Positions 47,485 to 57,903 are shown, numbered from the stretch's first letter. The stretch is 64,000 nucleotides of DNA from an uncultured Pseudomonadales bacterium (GCA_943788875.1 CALSSA010000006.1:62001-126000); one strand, 5' to 3'. Notes: generated by a model from the sequence alone, not told the origin. A program made the numbers and translations.

Positions 47485-47576
47485 CCCATTATTTGACTGT
47501 GTGACAATTATCGCACCTTCCCCCCGACTTACTCTAGGGGGCGATGCTACCCCTAGAGGGTATTCAGAACTCGCGT

Positions 47577-49553
47577 TTAGCTGTCTGCCAAATCACCCAG
47601 TGCTATTTTCAACGGCTGCAAATGGGCATCAAAATGCTTCCAGTACGCGAGAGCAGATTTATAGATTGGCTGGCGCACCTGTTCAGAGCTGGCGGTATTC
47701 ACTGCTCGCTCAGTCTCGTGAAAGCGCAGACATTGCTGCTCCATGGGTAGGCCGCAATAGTCCAGCAGCTGTTGCACATTATTGTCGAGATTATTCACCA
47801 CATTTTCATAGTGCACAGAATAAATTTTGTGTGGAAAAACCTGCTGCCAATGGGCCATCAAACGATGGTAGTCCCGGTAGTAACGACCCAAATCTTCCAG
47901 GTCATAGGTAAAGTGCTGCCCCTCTGCCCAAAGCTGTTTAAAACAGCCAAAACAGTTATCGATAGGATTGCGCACTGTATTAATAATTTTGGCATTGGGC
48001 ATGGCCAGCAGTATCAGGCCGACATAGATAAAATTGTTGGGCAGCTTGTCGATAAAAAACCGTGCTTCGGTCTGGCGATGGCGCTGGGCCTGCTGCAAAA
48101 ACTGCTCACCAATAGATTGCCAATGCTGCCGGGTCAACTCTGTGGCACCCTGGGGATAGGCCACTGAAGACATTTTATTGGGTGGGCGATGAAGTCGATT
48201 GGCCAGCCAGCTGATATAGGGCAGTTCTCTGGTGCCTTCTACCTGAGAATGCGAGGCCAGTATCTGCTCCTGCAAGGTGGAGCCAGAGCGGGGCAAACCA
48301 AGAATAAATACAGGCGACTGATCTTCAACTCCGGAACCCTGATTAGCGGCAATAAACTCAGCGCTGAACACCTCGATAATATTATCCACCAGGGCAGAGA
48401 AATTATCCGCGCTCCAGTTTACTAAGGTCTTCTGTACGGTATTGCCCGCCTGATAGCAGGCAAAAGCTCCACCCCAATCTTTGCGGTGCTCAAAGGCCTT
48501 GCCTAGAGCATAATTAAAATAGACCCTATTCTTATCGCTGAGATCGTCGGCCGCCAGTGCCGCTTTAAAGCCCGCCACTTCATCATCACTGAACCTGTAG
48601 GTTTTAAGGTTGGACAATGACCAAGCCGCCTCACCATATTGTGCATCCAGCGCGATACAGCGCTGATAGATGTCGATAGCCTCCTGCTGCTGCCCCAACG
48701 TTTTTAGTGCAGTGGCCTTCTGCGACAGAGCTGATACTCGGTCCGGACTCTTGGCCAGCACCAAATCATATTGCTCAAGTGCTTCAGCAAAGCGGTTATC
48801 CTTGGAGTAAATATCTCCCAGCAACATCAACGCTTCGGGTTTTTCAGCATCTATATTCAGCACATGTTGTACAGTCTCTTCAGCCTCCACTAGCTGGTCC
48901 TGACGGGACAGAGCTGCGCCCAGCCGCAACCACCATTTTGACTGCTCGGGCATTTTTCGTATCAGCGATCGGGCCAGCTCTTCAGCCCAGCGAGCGCGAC
49001 CTGTCTCCAGTGCCCGCTCGATCATCAGCTCCTTGGCACCTGCATTGTCCCCGTCCTCGGCCAATATTTTTCTACACAGCTCCTCACAGGCAACCCAGTC
49101 TCCGGCTTTTGCCAGAGCCCCTGCCTCCATAACATTGTCTCTGGTTTTCTCGCGCTGGCGATTGACTGTCTCAATATCCGCCAGCTGCTTTGCACTACCC
49201 CGAGTTTGCAAAAGCTTTTCCAGCAGCCTGCTCGGGCCCTTAAGCTTGCTGTCCAGATGGATGGCCCGGCGCAGAGATTTTTCACAGGATTCATATTGCT
49301 CCAGAGCAAACTGCACCTTGCCCAGATCAGACCAGGCATGGGCAAAATCAGGGGCGATGGCGATAGCAGCTTCAAACCCGGCGGCCGCCGCATCCAGATC
49401 ACCGCGGCGCTCAAATACCTGCCCGCGCAGGCGCAGGGTATTTACCTCCCGGGAATTAAGCGCCAGCAGACGCTCGCAAATCTGTTCACAGCGATCCAGA
49501 TCGTTTTTGCGCAGGGCGTCCAACGCTTGAAAAAACTGCTGTTGGGGATCCAT
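47577..49553 (-). CDS. TPR-sulfotransferase family protein
   Basis: A 658-residue protein with an N-terminal TPR array (about 1-330, for example QFFQALDALRKNDLDRCEQICERLL, FAEALEQYDLVLAKSPDRVSALSQKATALK) and a C-terminal sulfotransferase domain. The PAPS 5'-phosphosulfate loop is VFILGLPRSGSTLQEQIL; FIDKLPNNFIYVGLILLAMPNAKIINTVRNPIDNCFGCF carries the 3'-phosphate region. TPR-sulfotransferases are common in marine gammaproteobacteria and transfer sulfate to an unidentified acceptor. It lies beside a TonB-dependent receptor, with an intrinsic terminator between them, so it is transcribed separately. Confidence 0.9.
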   Translation of the reverse strand: MDPQQQFFQALDALRKNDLDRCEQICERLLALNSREVNTLRLRGQVFERRGDLDAAAAGFEAAIAIAPDFAHAWSDLGKVQFALEQYESCEKSLRRAIHLDSKLKGPSRLLEKLLQTRGSAKQLADIETVNRQREKTRDNVMEAGALAKAGDWVACEELCRKILAEDGDNAGAKELMIERALETGRARWAEELARSLIRKMPEQSKWWLRLGAALSRQDQLVEAEETVQHVLNIDAEKPEALMLLGDIYSKDNRFAEALEQYDLVLAKSPDRVSALSQKATALKTLGQQQEAIDIYQRCIALDAQYGEAAWSLSNLKTYRFSDDEVAGFKAALAADDLSDKNRVYFNYALGKAFEHRKDWGGAFACYQAGNTVQKTLVNWSADNFSALVDNIIEVFSAEFIAANQGSGVEDQSPVFILGLPRSGSTLQEQILASHSQVEGTRELPYISWLANRLHRPPNKMSSVAYPQGATELTRQHWQSIGEQFLQQAQRHRQTEARFFIDKLPNNFIYVGLILLAMPNAKIINTVRNPIDNCFGCFKQLWAEGQHFTYDLEDLGRYYRDYHRLMAHWQQVFPHKIYSVHYENVVNNLDNNVQQLLDYCGLPMEQQCLRFHETERAVNTASSEQVRQPIYKSALAYWKHFDAHLQPLKIALGDLADS

Positions 49554-49584
49554 AGTCTCAACCAGATAATTTTTGATAGTCTAC

Positions 49585-49614
49585 AAAAAAGAGCCGACAT
49601 TGTCGGCTCTTTTT
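49585..49614. terminator. Intrinsic terminator
   Basis: Stem GAGCCGACA/TGTCGGCTC with a one-base centre (T), flanked by AAAAAA and TTTTT; usable in both directions. Lies between the TonB receptor stop (minus) and the TPR-sulfotransferase start. Confidence 0.9.
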
Positions 49615-49647
49615 CGGTTACAGCAATTTACTGGTAAACCCAGTGGC

Positions 49648-52038
49648 TTAGAACTTCCAGCCTATATCAACACCGACTCTACGCGGCTCGGAGAAGCCAA
49701 AGTAATGGGCACCAATATTAGCATCCGATCCAGCTACACCTTTGTAGTAGAACTCATCAGTGATGTTATTCACCCACAGCGTCATCGACCAATCCTGTGC
49801 ACTGTCGTAACCGACGCGCAAATTAGTGGTAGTAAAACCATCGGCCATCAGTGGATTCTTATCAAAAATGCCGAAACCAGGGGCCTCGTCTTGGTGGAAA
49901 GTCTCCAGTGTTATTGCCAGATCACCGTTATCCATCGGCACTGTATAGGTGGCTACCAAAGCACCACTAAAATCAACGGTGCCGGGGATCTGTGCACCCT
50001 GACAGTCGGCAGGCTCGCAGAAACCTGCGTCAGGATTGGTCAACTCAGTATCAGCCCAGGCCAGACCAAGATAAATATCCAAGTTATCCGTCGGTAACAC
50101 CCGTAAATCTAGCTCAACACCTGAACCCTCTGCATCACCAATATTGGCCACACTATAACGCGAGCCAACATAGTATCCAGACTGCATACCATCAAACTCA
50201 TAGCGGTAAACACTGGCATTAACCTGCATCTGACCATCCCAGAACTGGCCTTTTAAGCCCAACTCAATATTGGTGACTTCCTCTTTATCAAAGCTCTCTG
50301 GTGCGCCCCCCAATGCCACGGCATCCTCGCCATCAATATCATCGATATCAACGTCCTCAGGGAACAGAACAAATAATGTATTAAACCCACCGGCTTTGTA
50401 CCCTGTCGAATAACTTAAATAAGTCGAGACATCATCGTTCAGCCTGTAATTAAGCGCCCCACGCACTGATGTATTGGTCCATTGGCCATCACCACGAATA
50501 AAATCAGAGGAGAAGAATGGGAATGAGTACCATAGATATTTCCGCTCATCACCACTAGACGTCTGGCCGAATTGGCGATCATCATCATTATAATGCAGAC
50601 CACCAAATTTCTGGCCAAAATCACGATTATCCTCGGTGTAACGCGCACCTAGACTTAAATCAATATCATCGGCAATTGTCCAGGTCGCGTCACCATAGAC
50701 ACCCCAACCGTCGTATTCGGCATCAATATCGACCGAATCATTGCGCGAGCCACCAACACCATCGGGGTCGTAGCCATTGTATTCATAGTAGGTTGCGCAA
50801 TCAGTCACCTCTGAAAGAAAGTATTCTGAATCAAACTCTTCGTCATACGCAGCTGCATAACTAGCAGCATAAGAGGCACCATAGGTTACACACATGGTAT
50901 CTTCGTCAAAGGTCTGATTGAAAATAGTTTCAATCTCCTCTTGATACCAAGAAGCACCGACAAACCAACTGACAGCATCAGTCTCTTTATCAAGGCGGAA
51001 CTCCTGACTAAAATAGTCCTGCTTTTGGGTTTGCTCGTAGTTAAAGATAAACTGGTCTTCACCGTCGAAATCTTCCATATAATGGTAATTGTGACCGCGT
51101 AATCCGGTGATAGAGGTGAGGCTGTAGCCATCGCCTAGATCGACCTCAACATTGAGGGTAACACCCCAGATATTGCCTTCATCTACTAGATCGTCTGAGG
51201 GCACATCTGAACTGAATTCTCTCTGCCCTGCATCGGTACTAAACCAGGGGAAGCCGGTATCATCGGCATCAAATACCTGATAAACCGTGGGCGGCCCCTG
51301 TCGGTCTTCATACTCCATCATCAACGTCGCTGCGACGTTATCGTTGTTATAGGCAAGAGTATAACGGGCGGCTAGATTATCGATTGCGCCAACCTGCTTA
51401 CCATCATTGATATTGGTTACCCAACCATCTTTTTGATGCATATAGACTGCCGCTCGACTGGTCCACTGATCATTAATCGGCATATTCATCACACCGGTAA
51501 ACTCAGCATAACCATCTTCACCCAAACCAAAATCTAATGAACCTGATTGCTCATCAGTAGGCCTGGCCGTGGTGATTGAAATAGCCCCTGCAGACGCATT
51601 GCGTCCAAACAAAGTACCCTGCGGGCCTTTGACAACTTCAACCATTTCAAGATCAAAGAAACTGGATAATGCGCCACCGGTGCGACCCAGATAAATACCA
51701 TCCTGATACACACCAATCGATGCCTCAGCACCAACACCAAAGTCATTGGTGCTGATACCACGCACATTCATAGAATCAAGGAAGGAGTCATCTGTATCAC
51801 CAGAGACGCCAGGGGTTAACAGCGCCATGGCTTTGGCGTCAGAGATCTGCGCTTTTTCGATAAAACTGCCGGTAAATGCAGAGACGGAAATTGGCACATC
51901 CTGCAGTGACTGCGCACGCTTTTGCGTGGTCACTATCACTTCTTCAATCTGCGCCGCCGAGGCAAGCCCGGCATTGAGACTCGCTGCAGCCACTGCTGCA
52001 GAAAGTAATGTTTTACGTACTAATCGGTCTGAATTCAT
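49648..52038 (-). CDS. TonB-dependent outer-membrane receptor
   Basis: A 796-residue ligand-gated porin. The start is set at ATG 52038 (MNSDRLVRKTLLSAAVAAASLNAGLASA), which has GGGGGAA upstream and a clean signal peptide. A TonB-box-like IEEVIVTTQKRAQSLQDVPISVSAF begins the plug (about 30-160), which ends with VEVVKGPQGTLFGRNASAGAISI. The 22-stranded barrel fills the rest and ends in the C-terminal aromatic VGVDIGWKF. Ligand unknown. There is no adjacent binding protein or TonB/ExbBD. It sits opposite the class III aminotransferase, 291 bp away. Confidence 0.93.
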   Translation of the reverse strand: MNSDRLVRKTLLSAAVAAASLNAGLASAAQIEEVIVTTQKRAQSLQDVPISVSAFTGSFIEKAQISDAKAMALLTPGVSGDTDDSFLDSMNVRGISTNDFGVGAEASIGVYQDGIYLGRTGGALSSFFDLEMVEVVKGPQGTLFGRNASAGAISITTARPTDEQSGSLDFGLGEDGYAEFTGVMNMPINDQWTSRAAVYMHQKDGWVTNINDGKQVGAIDNLAARYTLAYNNDNVAATLMMEYEDRQGPPTVYQVFDADDTGFPWFSTDAGQREFSSDVPSDDLVDEGNIWGVTLNVEVDLGDGYSLTSITGLRGHNYHYMEDFDGEDQFIFNYEQTQKQDYFSQEFRLDKETDAVSWFVGASWYQEEIETIFNQTFDEDTMCVTYGASYAASYAAAYDEEFDSEYFLSEVTDCATYYEYNGYDPDGVGGSRNDSVDIDAEYDGWGVYGDATWTIADDIDLSLGARYTEDNRDFGQKFGGLHYNDDDRQFGQTSSGDERKYLWYSFPFFSSDFIRGDGQWTNTSVRGALNYRLNDDVSTYLSYSTGYKAGGFNTLFVLFPEDVDIDDIDGEDAVALGGAPESFDKEEVTNIELGLKGQFWDGQMQVNASVYRYEFDGMQSGYYVGSRYSVANIGDAEGSGVELDLRVLPTDNLDIYLGLAWADTELTNPDAGFCEPADCQGAQIPGTVDFSGALVATYTVPMDNGDLAITLETFHQDEAPGFGIFDKNPLMADGFTTTNLRVGYDSAQDWSMTLWVNNITDEFYYKGVAGSDANIGAHYFGFSEPRRVGVDIGWKF

Positions 52039-52329
52039 AATTCCCCCAAAGTGTTTGGTTAACAACAATATCCTAATTCATGGCTGCAATTTCTGAGATG
52101 CAGCAGCTCCGCTACAATGAGATTCTATCCCTACTAAAAACAATTACCTACTTCTTTTTACAACCATTTTTTAATTTGCTCCCCAGAAATCGCACAACCC
52201 ATTTGGGTACATGACTCTGTGTATTTTATATGTTGAGATAATCGCCATTGTAAGCCTTATAAAATATACCCCTTTTGGGTGGCACCAAAGAACAGCTACC
52301 CCCAAACTTGCCAACCGCCAGGACTCAAA

Positions 52330-53700
52330 ATGGACAACAGAACAACAGAACAGTGGCAACAGCTTGACAGCCAACGGCACCTGCACCCCTTCACTGATTT
52401 TAATGCCTACGCCAGCAAGCCCGGTCGAGTAATCAATCGCGCTGAGCATATTTATATCTATGACACAGATGGTAATCAGCTGCTAGATGCCATGTCTGGT
52501 CTCTGGTGCTGTAGCCTGGGTTACAGCCAGCCCAAAATTGCCGAAGCGGTAGCCAAACAGTTTCAGGAACTGCCCTACTACAATAATTTTTTCCAGTGCA
52601 GCAATGCCCCTGCGGTAGAGCTTGCCGATCGCCTGGTGCAGGTTACTCCGGATCAATTTACCCATGTCTTCTTTACCGGTTCCGGCTCCGAGGCCAATGA
52701 TACCAATATCCGCTTGGTACGCCGCTACTGGGATCTAAAAGATCAGCCCAACAAACGCATTATTCTGTCCCGGACCAATGCCTACCATGGCAGCACCATT
52801 GCCTCGGCAAGCCTGGGTGGCTTTGAATTTGTGCACAATCAATTTGAAACCCTGCCCTATGTTCAACATATTGCCGATCCCAACTGGTACTGCAATGGCG
52901 GCGAGCTCAGCGCCGAAGAATTTGGTTTGCAGGCAGCTCGAGAGCTGGAGAAACGTATTGATAAGCTGGGCGCTGAAAATGTGGCGGCCTTTATTGCCGA
53001 GCCCATTCAGGGTGCGGGTGGCGTAATTGTGCCCCCAGACAGCTACTGGCCAGAGGTCAGTCGCATTCTTAAAGAGCGCGATATTCTGTTTATCAGTGAT
53101 GAGGTTATTTGCGGTTTTGGCCGCACCGGCAATATGTTTGGCTGCCAGACCTATGGCACAGAACCAGATTTAATGACCTTTGCCAAAGCAGTGACCAATG
53201 GTTTTCAGCCCCTGGGCGGTGTCATGGTCAGTGATAAAGTAGCTAGCGTGGTTACCGGCTCTGGCGGTGAATTTGGCCATGGCTTTACCTATTCTGGCCA
53301 CCCTATCGCCTGTTCCGCGGCTCTGGCCACCCTCGACATAATTGAAGAACAAAATATGGTCGACCATGTGGCCAATGATATGGCGCCCTACTTGCAGAGC
53401 AAGTGGCAGGCACTGGCAGAGCATCCTATTGTGGGCCATGTGCGCGGTATCGGCATGCTGGGCTCCATTGAACTGGTACGCAATAAAGACACCAAAGAGC
53501 GTCTGGAGCCTGAGCAAAAATCTGGCGGTATCTGCCGTGAATTCTGCATCAGCAATAATTTGGTGATGCGTGCGGTGGGGGACTCAATGATTATTTCACC
53601 ACCTTTTGTCAGCAGCCATGAAGAAATTGATCTATTAATCGAACGTGCAACCAGCGCGCTGGACTCCACCGCGCACCATTATCAAGTCAAGGGTTCTTAA
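52330..53700 (+). CDS. Class III omega-aminotransferase (diamine/polyamine type)
   Basis: A 456-residue PLP enzyme resembling putrescine/cadaverine-pyruvate aminotransferases. The start is taken at ATG 52330 ([24 protein letters not shown]). Visible are [63 protein letters not shown] with PLP-binding Asp, and the Schiff-base Lys in [17 protein letters not shown]. Its stop at 53700 is one base before the gcdH ATG, so they are translationally coupled. In the proposed lysine route it would convert cadaverine to the aminoaldehyde; beta-alanine or GABA are other possible substrates. Confidence 0.88.
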   Translation: MDNRTTEQWQQLDSQRHLHPFTDFNAYASKPGRVINRAEHIYIYDTDGNQLLDAMSGLWCCSLGYSQPKIAEAVAKQFQELPYYNNFFQCSNAPAVELADRLVQVTPDQFTHVFFTGSGSEANDTNIRLVRRYWDLKDQPNKRIILSRTNAYHGSTIASASLGGFEFVHNQFETLPYVQHIADPNWYCNGGELSAEEFGLQAARELEKRIDKLGAENVAAFIAEPIQGAGGVIVPPDSYWPEVSRILKERDILFISDEVICGFGRTGNMFGCQTYGTEPDLMTFAKAVTNGFQPLGGVMVSDKVASVVTGSGGEFGHGFTYSGHPIACSAALATLDIIEEQNMVDHVANDMAPYLQSKWQALAEHPIVGHVRGIGMLGSIELVRNKDTKERLEPEQKSGGICREFCISNNLVMRAVGDSMIISPPFVSSHEEIDLLIERATSALDSTAHHYQVKGS

Positions 53701-53701
53701 T

Positions 53702-54883
53702 ATGGCAGGCGATTGGGCAAAATTTAATTGGCAGGATCCATTTAATCTGGATGACCAACTCAGCGATGAAGAGCGGTTGGTGCGGGATACCGCAGCCAGC
53801 TATGCGCAAGAACGTCTGGCCCCCAGAGTGCGTGATGCGTTTAGAAATGAAGCCACTGACCGCGCCATCTTTAATGAGATGGGCGAGTTGGGCCTGCTGG
53901 GTTCCACGATTGATGGCTATGGCTGCCCCGGGGTCAACTATGTCTGCTATGGTCTGGTGGCCAGAGAAGTAGAGCGTGTCGACTCCGGTTATCGCTCGAT
54001 GATGAGCGTACAGTCCAGCTTGGTGATGTACCCCATCTATACCTACGGGACAGAGCAGCAGCGTGAGAAATATCTGCCCAAACTGGCCACTGGCGAATGG
54101 GTTGGCTGTTTTGGCCTGACCGAGCCAGATGCCGGCTCAGATCCCGGCGGCATGAAAACCCGCGCCAAAACAGTGGATGGCGGCTATCTGTTGTCTGGCA
54201 GCAAAATGTGGATCAGCAACTCACCCATTGCCGACGTATTTGTGGTCTGGGCTAAAACCGATGATGGGATTATCCGCGGCTTTATTCTCGACAAAGGCAT
54301 GAAAGGCTTATCCGCTCCCAAAATTGAGGGCAAGCTGGCACTGCGCGCCTCTATCACCGGCGAGATTGTGATGGACGAAGTGTTTGTGCCAGAAGATCAG
54401 CTAATGCCCAATGTGCAGGGCCTTAAAGGACCATTTGGCTGCCTTAACTCAGCGCGCTATGGCATTAGCTGGGGCGCCATGGGTGCCGCCGAAGACTGCT
54501 GGCACGCCGCTCGCCAATACTGTTTGGACCGCACTCAATTTAACCGCCCACTGGCCGCCACCCAGCTAATCCAGATGAAACTGGCCAATATGCAAACCGA
54601 GATCAGCCTCGGCCTGCAAGGTTCTCTGCGTGCCGGTCGTCTTAAAGATCAGGGCCAACTTGCACCTGAGCTAATAAGTCTAATGAAGCGCAACAACTGC
54701 AGCAAAGCATTGGATATCGCCCGAATGGCCAGGGATATGCACGGTGGCAATGGCATCTCTGATGAATATCCGGTGATGCGTCATATGCTCAACCTAGAAG
54801 TGGTTAATACCTATGAGGGGACCGCCGATGTCCATGCCCTGATTCTCGGGCGTGCGCAAACCGGCATCCCCGCTTTCGGTTAA
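53702..54883 (+). CDS. gcdH: Glutaryl-CoA dehydrogenase
   Basis: A 393-residue acyl-CoA dehydrogenase that oxidises and decarboxylates glutaryl-CoA to crotonyl-CoA, the end of lysine and tryptophan degradation. [98 protein letters not shown] and the catalytic [18 protein letters not shown] are the GcdH signatures that set it apart from other acyl-CoA dehydrogenases. It lies between the aminotransferase and a CaiB-type CoA-transferase (5-bp gap to the latter), the gcdH-gcdG arrangement of Pseudomonas. Confidence 0.95.
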   Translation: MAGDWAKFNWQDPFNLDDQLSDEERLVRDTAASYAQERLAPRVRDAFRNEATDRAIFNEMGELGLLGSTIDGYGCPGVNYVCYGLVAREVERVDSGYRSMMSVQSSLVMYPIYTYGTEQQREKYLPKLATGEWVGCFGLTEPDAGSDPGGMKTRAKTVDGGYLLSGSKMWISNSPIADVFVVWAKTDDGIIRGFILDKGMKGLSAPKIEGKLALRASITGEIVMDEVFVPEDQLMPNVQGLKGPFGCLNSARYGISWGAMGAAEDCWHAARQYCLDRTQFNRPLAATQLIQMKLANMQTEISLGLQGSLRAGRLKDQGQLAPELISLMKRNNCSKALDIARMARDMHGGNGISDEYPVMRHMLNLEVVNTYEGTADVHALILGRAQTGIPAFG

Positions 54884-54888
54884 ATCAA

Positions 54889-56109
54889 ATGCCTGGGCCG
54901 TTAGCTGGTTATAAAGTACTGGATATGAGCCGTATTCTGGCCGGCCCCTGGGCAGGTCAGATGCTCGCCGATCTGGGTGCCGATGTGATCAAGATTGAGC
55001 GCCCCAGAGCTGGTGATGACACTAGACACTGGGGCCCTCCCTATCTCAGGGACAAACAGGGCAAAAATACTGATGACGCAGCCTATTTCTTTTGCGCTAA
55101 TCGTGGCAAAAAGTCAGTCACTGTAGATATTACTCAACCTGAGGGGCAGGAGATTATTCGTCAACTGGCCAGCCAGTGCGATGTATTAATAGAAAATTAT
55201 AAAGTGGGTGGGCTGGCAAAATATGGCCTCGATTACTCCAGCCTGCAGCAACTCAACCCCCAGCTGGTGTATTGCTCAATCACCGGCTTTGGCCAAACCG
55301 GGCCCTATGCCGAGCGGCCAGGCTATGATTTTTTAATTCAGGGGATGGCAGGGCTGATGAGCCTCACTGGTGAACCGGATAGCCAGGGTGGAAGCCCAGT
55401 AAAAGTGGGGGTAGCAGTAACCGATTTATTGACCGGGCTCTATGCCGCTAATGCTATTCAGGGTGCCTTGCTTGAGCGCAACCAATCCGGCCTTGGCCAG
55501 TATATTGATTTGGCACTTTTGGATGTTCAGGTGGCTGCACTGGCCAATCAAGCCAGCAACTATCTTATCGGTGGGGAAATTCCGCAACGTTTGGGTAATG
55601 CACATCCCAACATAGTCCCCTACCAGGCCTTTGCTACCACCGATGGTCATATTATTTTGGCGGTGGGAAACCAGGGACAATTTGAGCGCCTGTGTCAGCT
55701 ATTAGGCAAACCAGAATGGCTTGAGGATCAGTGCTATAACAGCAATTCAGCCAGAGTAGAAAATCGCCAGCAGCTCTGCACCCAGATCAGTCAACTGTTA
55801 GAACAACGCAGCAGTGAAGATTGGCTGACGGCCCTTGAGCAGCAGCAAATCCCCTGCGGCCCTATCAATAATCTTGAACAGGTATTTGCGGACCCTCAGC
55901 TGCTGGCGCGCAATATGCTGGTGAACATCAAAGATGATCGCAGTGGCGAAATAACACTGCCAGCCAACCCCATCAATTACAGCCGCTCTCAAATCAATTA
56001 TTCAATGCCACCACCTCAACTAGGCAGCAGCACAGAATCAATCCTGGCAGACTATCTGGAATACTCGGCGATAGATATCGCCGAGTTGCGGAACAGATCT
56101 ATTATCTAG
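54889..56109 (+). CDS. CaiB/BaiF CoA-transferase, glutarate-CoA transferase-like
   Basis: A 406-residue family III CoA-transferase. KVLDMSRILAGPWAGQMLADLGADVIKIERP opens it, RGKKSVTVDITQPEGQEI and SITGFGQTGPYAERPGYD follow, and the catalytic Asp lies in SPVKVGVAVTDLLTGLYAAN. Placed directly after gcdH, it should activate glutarate to glutaryl-CoA using succinyl-CoA or a similar donor. It is the last plus-strand gene of the cluster; the convergent decarboxylase ends 7 bp downstream. Confidence 0.92.
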   Translation: MPGPLAGYKVLDMSRILAGPWAGQMLADLGADVIKIERPRAGDDTRHWGPPYLRDKQGKNTDDAAYFFCANRGKKSVTVDITQPEGQEIIRQLASQCDVLIENYKVGGLAKYGLDYSSLQQLNPQLVYCSITGFGQTGPYAERPGYDFLIQGMAGLMSLTGEPDSQGGSPVKVGVAVTDLLTGLYAANAIQGALLERNQSGLGQYIDLALLDVQVAALANQASNYLIGGEIPQRLGNAHPNIVPYQAFATTDGHIILAVGNQGQFERLCQLLGKPEWLEDQCYNSNSARVENRQQLCTQISQLLEQRSSEDWLTALEQQQIPCGPINNLEQVFADPQLLARNMLVNIKDDRSGEITLPANPINYSRSQINYSMPPPQLGSSTESILADYLEYSAIDIAELRNRSII

Positions 56110-56116
56110 GTGAAGT

Positions 56117-57292
56117 CTAATCCACCATACGCATAATTGGTGCGGGGAAACCATTAAAATCACAGGCACAGGTGGTGCAGTAGGCACCCAGGTTGGGCAT
56201 ATAAACATAATCGCCGGTAGCACTGTTAACCGGCAGTAAGTGATTGCCCATAACATCGATAGAATCACAGGTGGGCCCTGCCAACGTCCAGAGCCCAGGC
56301 TCACCAGTGCGTTCACTGACTAGGCTCAGGGGAAAATCCATGGTCAGCTCCATCAATCCACCATAGATACCTGTATCCAGATAGATCCAGCGCGTTTCAT
56401 CGCGGGTAGCAATACCCACCACCTGAGAGACCAGACAGCCAGCGGAACCCACTAGATAGCGGCCCGGCTCAGCCATCACCTGAATAGACTCAGGAATTGA
56501 TTCCAGCTCGCGATTAATTGCCTCGCCAATCTGCTCAATACTAGGCTCATCACCGGTAAATTGCAGCGGGTAACCACCGCCTATATTGAGAAGCTCCGGC
56601 GTAAAGCCATGACTACTGAGCTGTGCAAAAAGTTGTTTTGCCGCGCGAATGCCAGCCACCCAATTATTGATATTGCTGCACTGGGAACCCACATGAAAAG
56701 TCACCCCGCAGAGCTGCATCTTATGCTGCTTGGTGGCCTCAATAATTGCCTCAACAGCAGCTGGCCCAGCACCAAACTTGCCGGCCAGTGGCCAACTTGA
56801 ACCCTCGTTACTCACAGTAATACGCAGATACAACTTGGCATCAGGCTTAATCATAGCAATTTTTGCGACTTCTTCCGGTGTATCTACGCAGTACCATACC
56901 AATCCATGATCCGCCGCATGCCTTATAGCGGCGGGAGATTTAATTGGATTGGAATAAAAAACTGTCTCCATATTCACCTCCAATTCACGCATGGCATCCA
57001 GCTCAGCAATTGAGGCTATTTCAAAGCATGTGCCCTCTTGCTTAAACGTCTGCAAAATTTCTGCGTCCGGGTTGGCCTTAACCGCAAAATGAGGTCGCAC
57101 TCTGGGCATAGCCGACATAAAGCGGCGAGCGTTAGCCCTCAGCCTCTGCTTTGACACCACCAATACCGGACGACGGTAGTTGTCTGTGTGATCAGCGCTG
57201 AAAGCGATCTGTTCACGAATATCATTTTCGATCTGCTGTCGAGCTGCGGTTAGATTATTAATACCCTGCTTATTCGCAGTAGCCTGAGTCAT
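56117..57292 (-). CDS. PLP-dependent ornithine/lysine-type decarboxylase (fold III)
   Basis: A 391-residue alanine-racemase-fold decarboxylase of the ornithine/DAP/lysine family. The start is set at ATG 57292 (MTQATANKQG), with AGGTG upstream. The PLP Lys is in RPHFAVKANPDAEIL, glycine loop in LLNIGGGYPLQFTGDE, phosphate-binding EPGRYLVGSAG, and the dimer-contributed Cys in GPTCDSIDVM. The family forms putrescine from ornithine or cadaverine from lysine. The neighbouring aminotransferase-gcdH-CoA-transferase cluster points to lysine as a substrate; this is inference, and ornithine cannot be excluded. Divergent from an Lrp-type regulator with a clear operator between. Confidence 0.87.
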   Translation of the reverse strand: MTQATANKQGINNLTAARQQIENDIREQIAFSADHTDNYRRPVLVVSKQRLRANARRFMSAMPRVRPHFAVKANPDAEILQTFKQEGTCFEIASIAELDAMRELEVNMETVFYSNPIKSPAAIRHAADHGLVWYCVDTPEEVAKIAMIKPDAKLYLRITVSNEGSSWPLAGKFGAGPAAVEAIIEATKQHKMQLCGVTFHVGSQCSNINNWVAGIRAAKQLFAQLSSHGFTPELLNIGGGYPLQFTGDEPSIEQIGEAINRELESIPESIQVMAEPGRYLVGSAGCLVSQVVGIATRDETRWIYLDTGIYGGLMELTMDFPLSLVSERTGEPGLWTLAGPTCDSIDVMGNHLLPVNSATGDYVYMPNLGAYCTTCACDFNGFPAPIMRMVD

Positions 57293-57344
57293 ATCACACC
57301 TGTTATAAGTCATTTCAATCAGGCAATTTTAGGCATCCGGGCCG

Positions 57345-57415
57345 TCACTTTGTATTGCCATTACTGATAATTTGTTTATTATTACTTTTCAATTTGTAAT
57401 ATAAAGTGACACTTT
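57345..57415. promoter_or_regulatory. Probable Lrp-type operator between the decarboxylase and the regulator gene
   Basis: TCACTTTGTATT at 57345-57356 and AATATAAAGTGA at 57398-57409 form an inverted repeat (11 of 12 matching) about 42 bp apart. The right arm is part of a perfect palindrome AAAGTG-A-CACTTT at 57403-57415, three bases before the regulator's ATG. The separation of the two sites and the AT-rich tract between suit bridging by an Lrp octamer that controls both genes. Confidence 0.7.
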
Positions 57416-57418
57416 GCT

Positions 57419-57841
57419 ATGAAAAACGAATCAGAGCTTCTTCGACTGCTACAGGAAAACAGTCGCCGCACCATCTCCGACCTGGCCAACGAACTGGGAC
57501 TTAGCCGTGCTACGGTGCAACAAACCATGGACCGACTCGAGCGCAAAGGCGTGATTCAGAGTTATACCATTAAGATTAACCCCCACTACCAACAGCAGCA
57601 GGTCAGTGCCTACATTATGATATCCGTGACACCCAAACAGACTGCAGATATCGTTCGCCAGATACAGAAACTCCCAGAGCTGGATATGCTCTGTACGATA
57701 AGTGGCCAGTATGATCTTATTGCCAAGGTCACTGAGGCCACTACCGAAGCGCTGGACGGCATAATTGATGGTATCGCTACTCTTGATGGGGTAGAAAAGA
57801 CCTTGAGCCACATTGTTCTGTCCAGAAAGGTAGATAGATAA
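57419..57841 (+). CDS. Lrp/AsnC family transcriptional regulator
   Basis: A 140-residue feast/famine regulator. The N-terminal HTH contains LLRLLQENSRRTISDLANELGLSRATVQQTMDRLERKGVI; the RAM domain has VSAYIMISVTPKQTADIVRQI, MLCTISGQYDLIAKV and VEKTLSHIVLS. Divergent to the decarboxylase with palindromic sites in between, it probably senses lysine or a related amino acid and controls the cluster and the NhaC-type transporter 62 bp downstream. The ATG at 57419 has no visible Shine-Dalgarno. Confidence 0.9.
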   Translation: MKNESELLRLLQENSRRTISDLANELGLSRATVQQTMDRLERKGVIQSYTIKINPHYQQQQVSAYIMISVTPKQTADIVRQIQKLPELDMLCTISGQYDLIAKVTEATTEALDGIIDGIATLDGVEKTLSHIVLSRKVDR

Positions 57842-57903
57842 CCCAGAGACTGGTACCTTGTCAGCCACAAAAATAATTATTCTAATAAAAATCGAAAAAA
57901 TTT

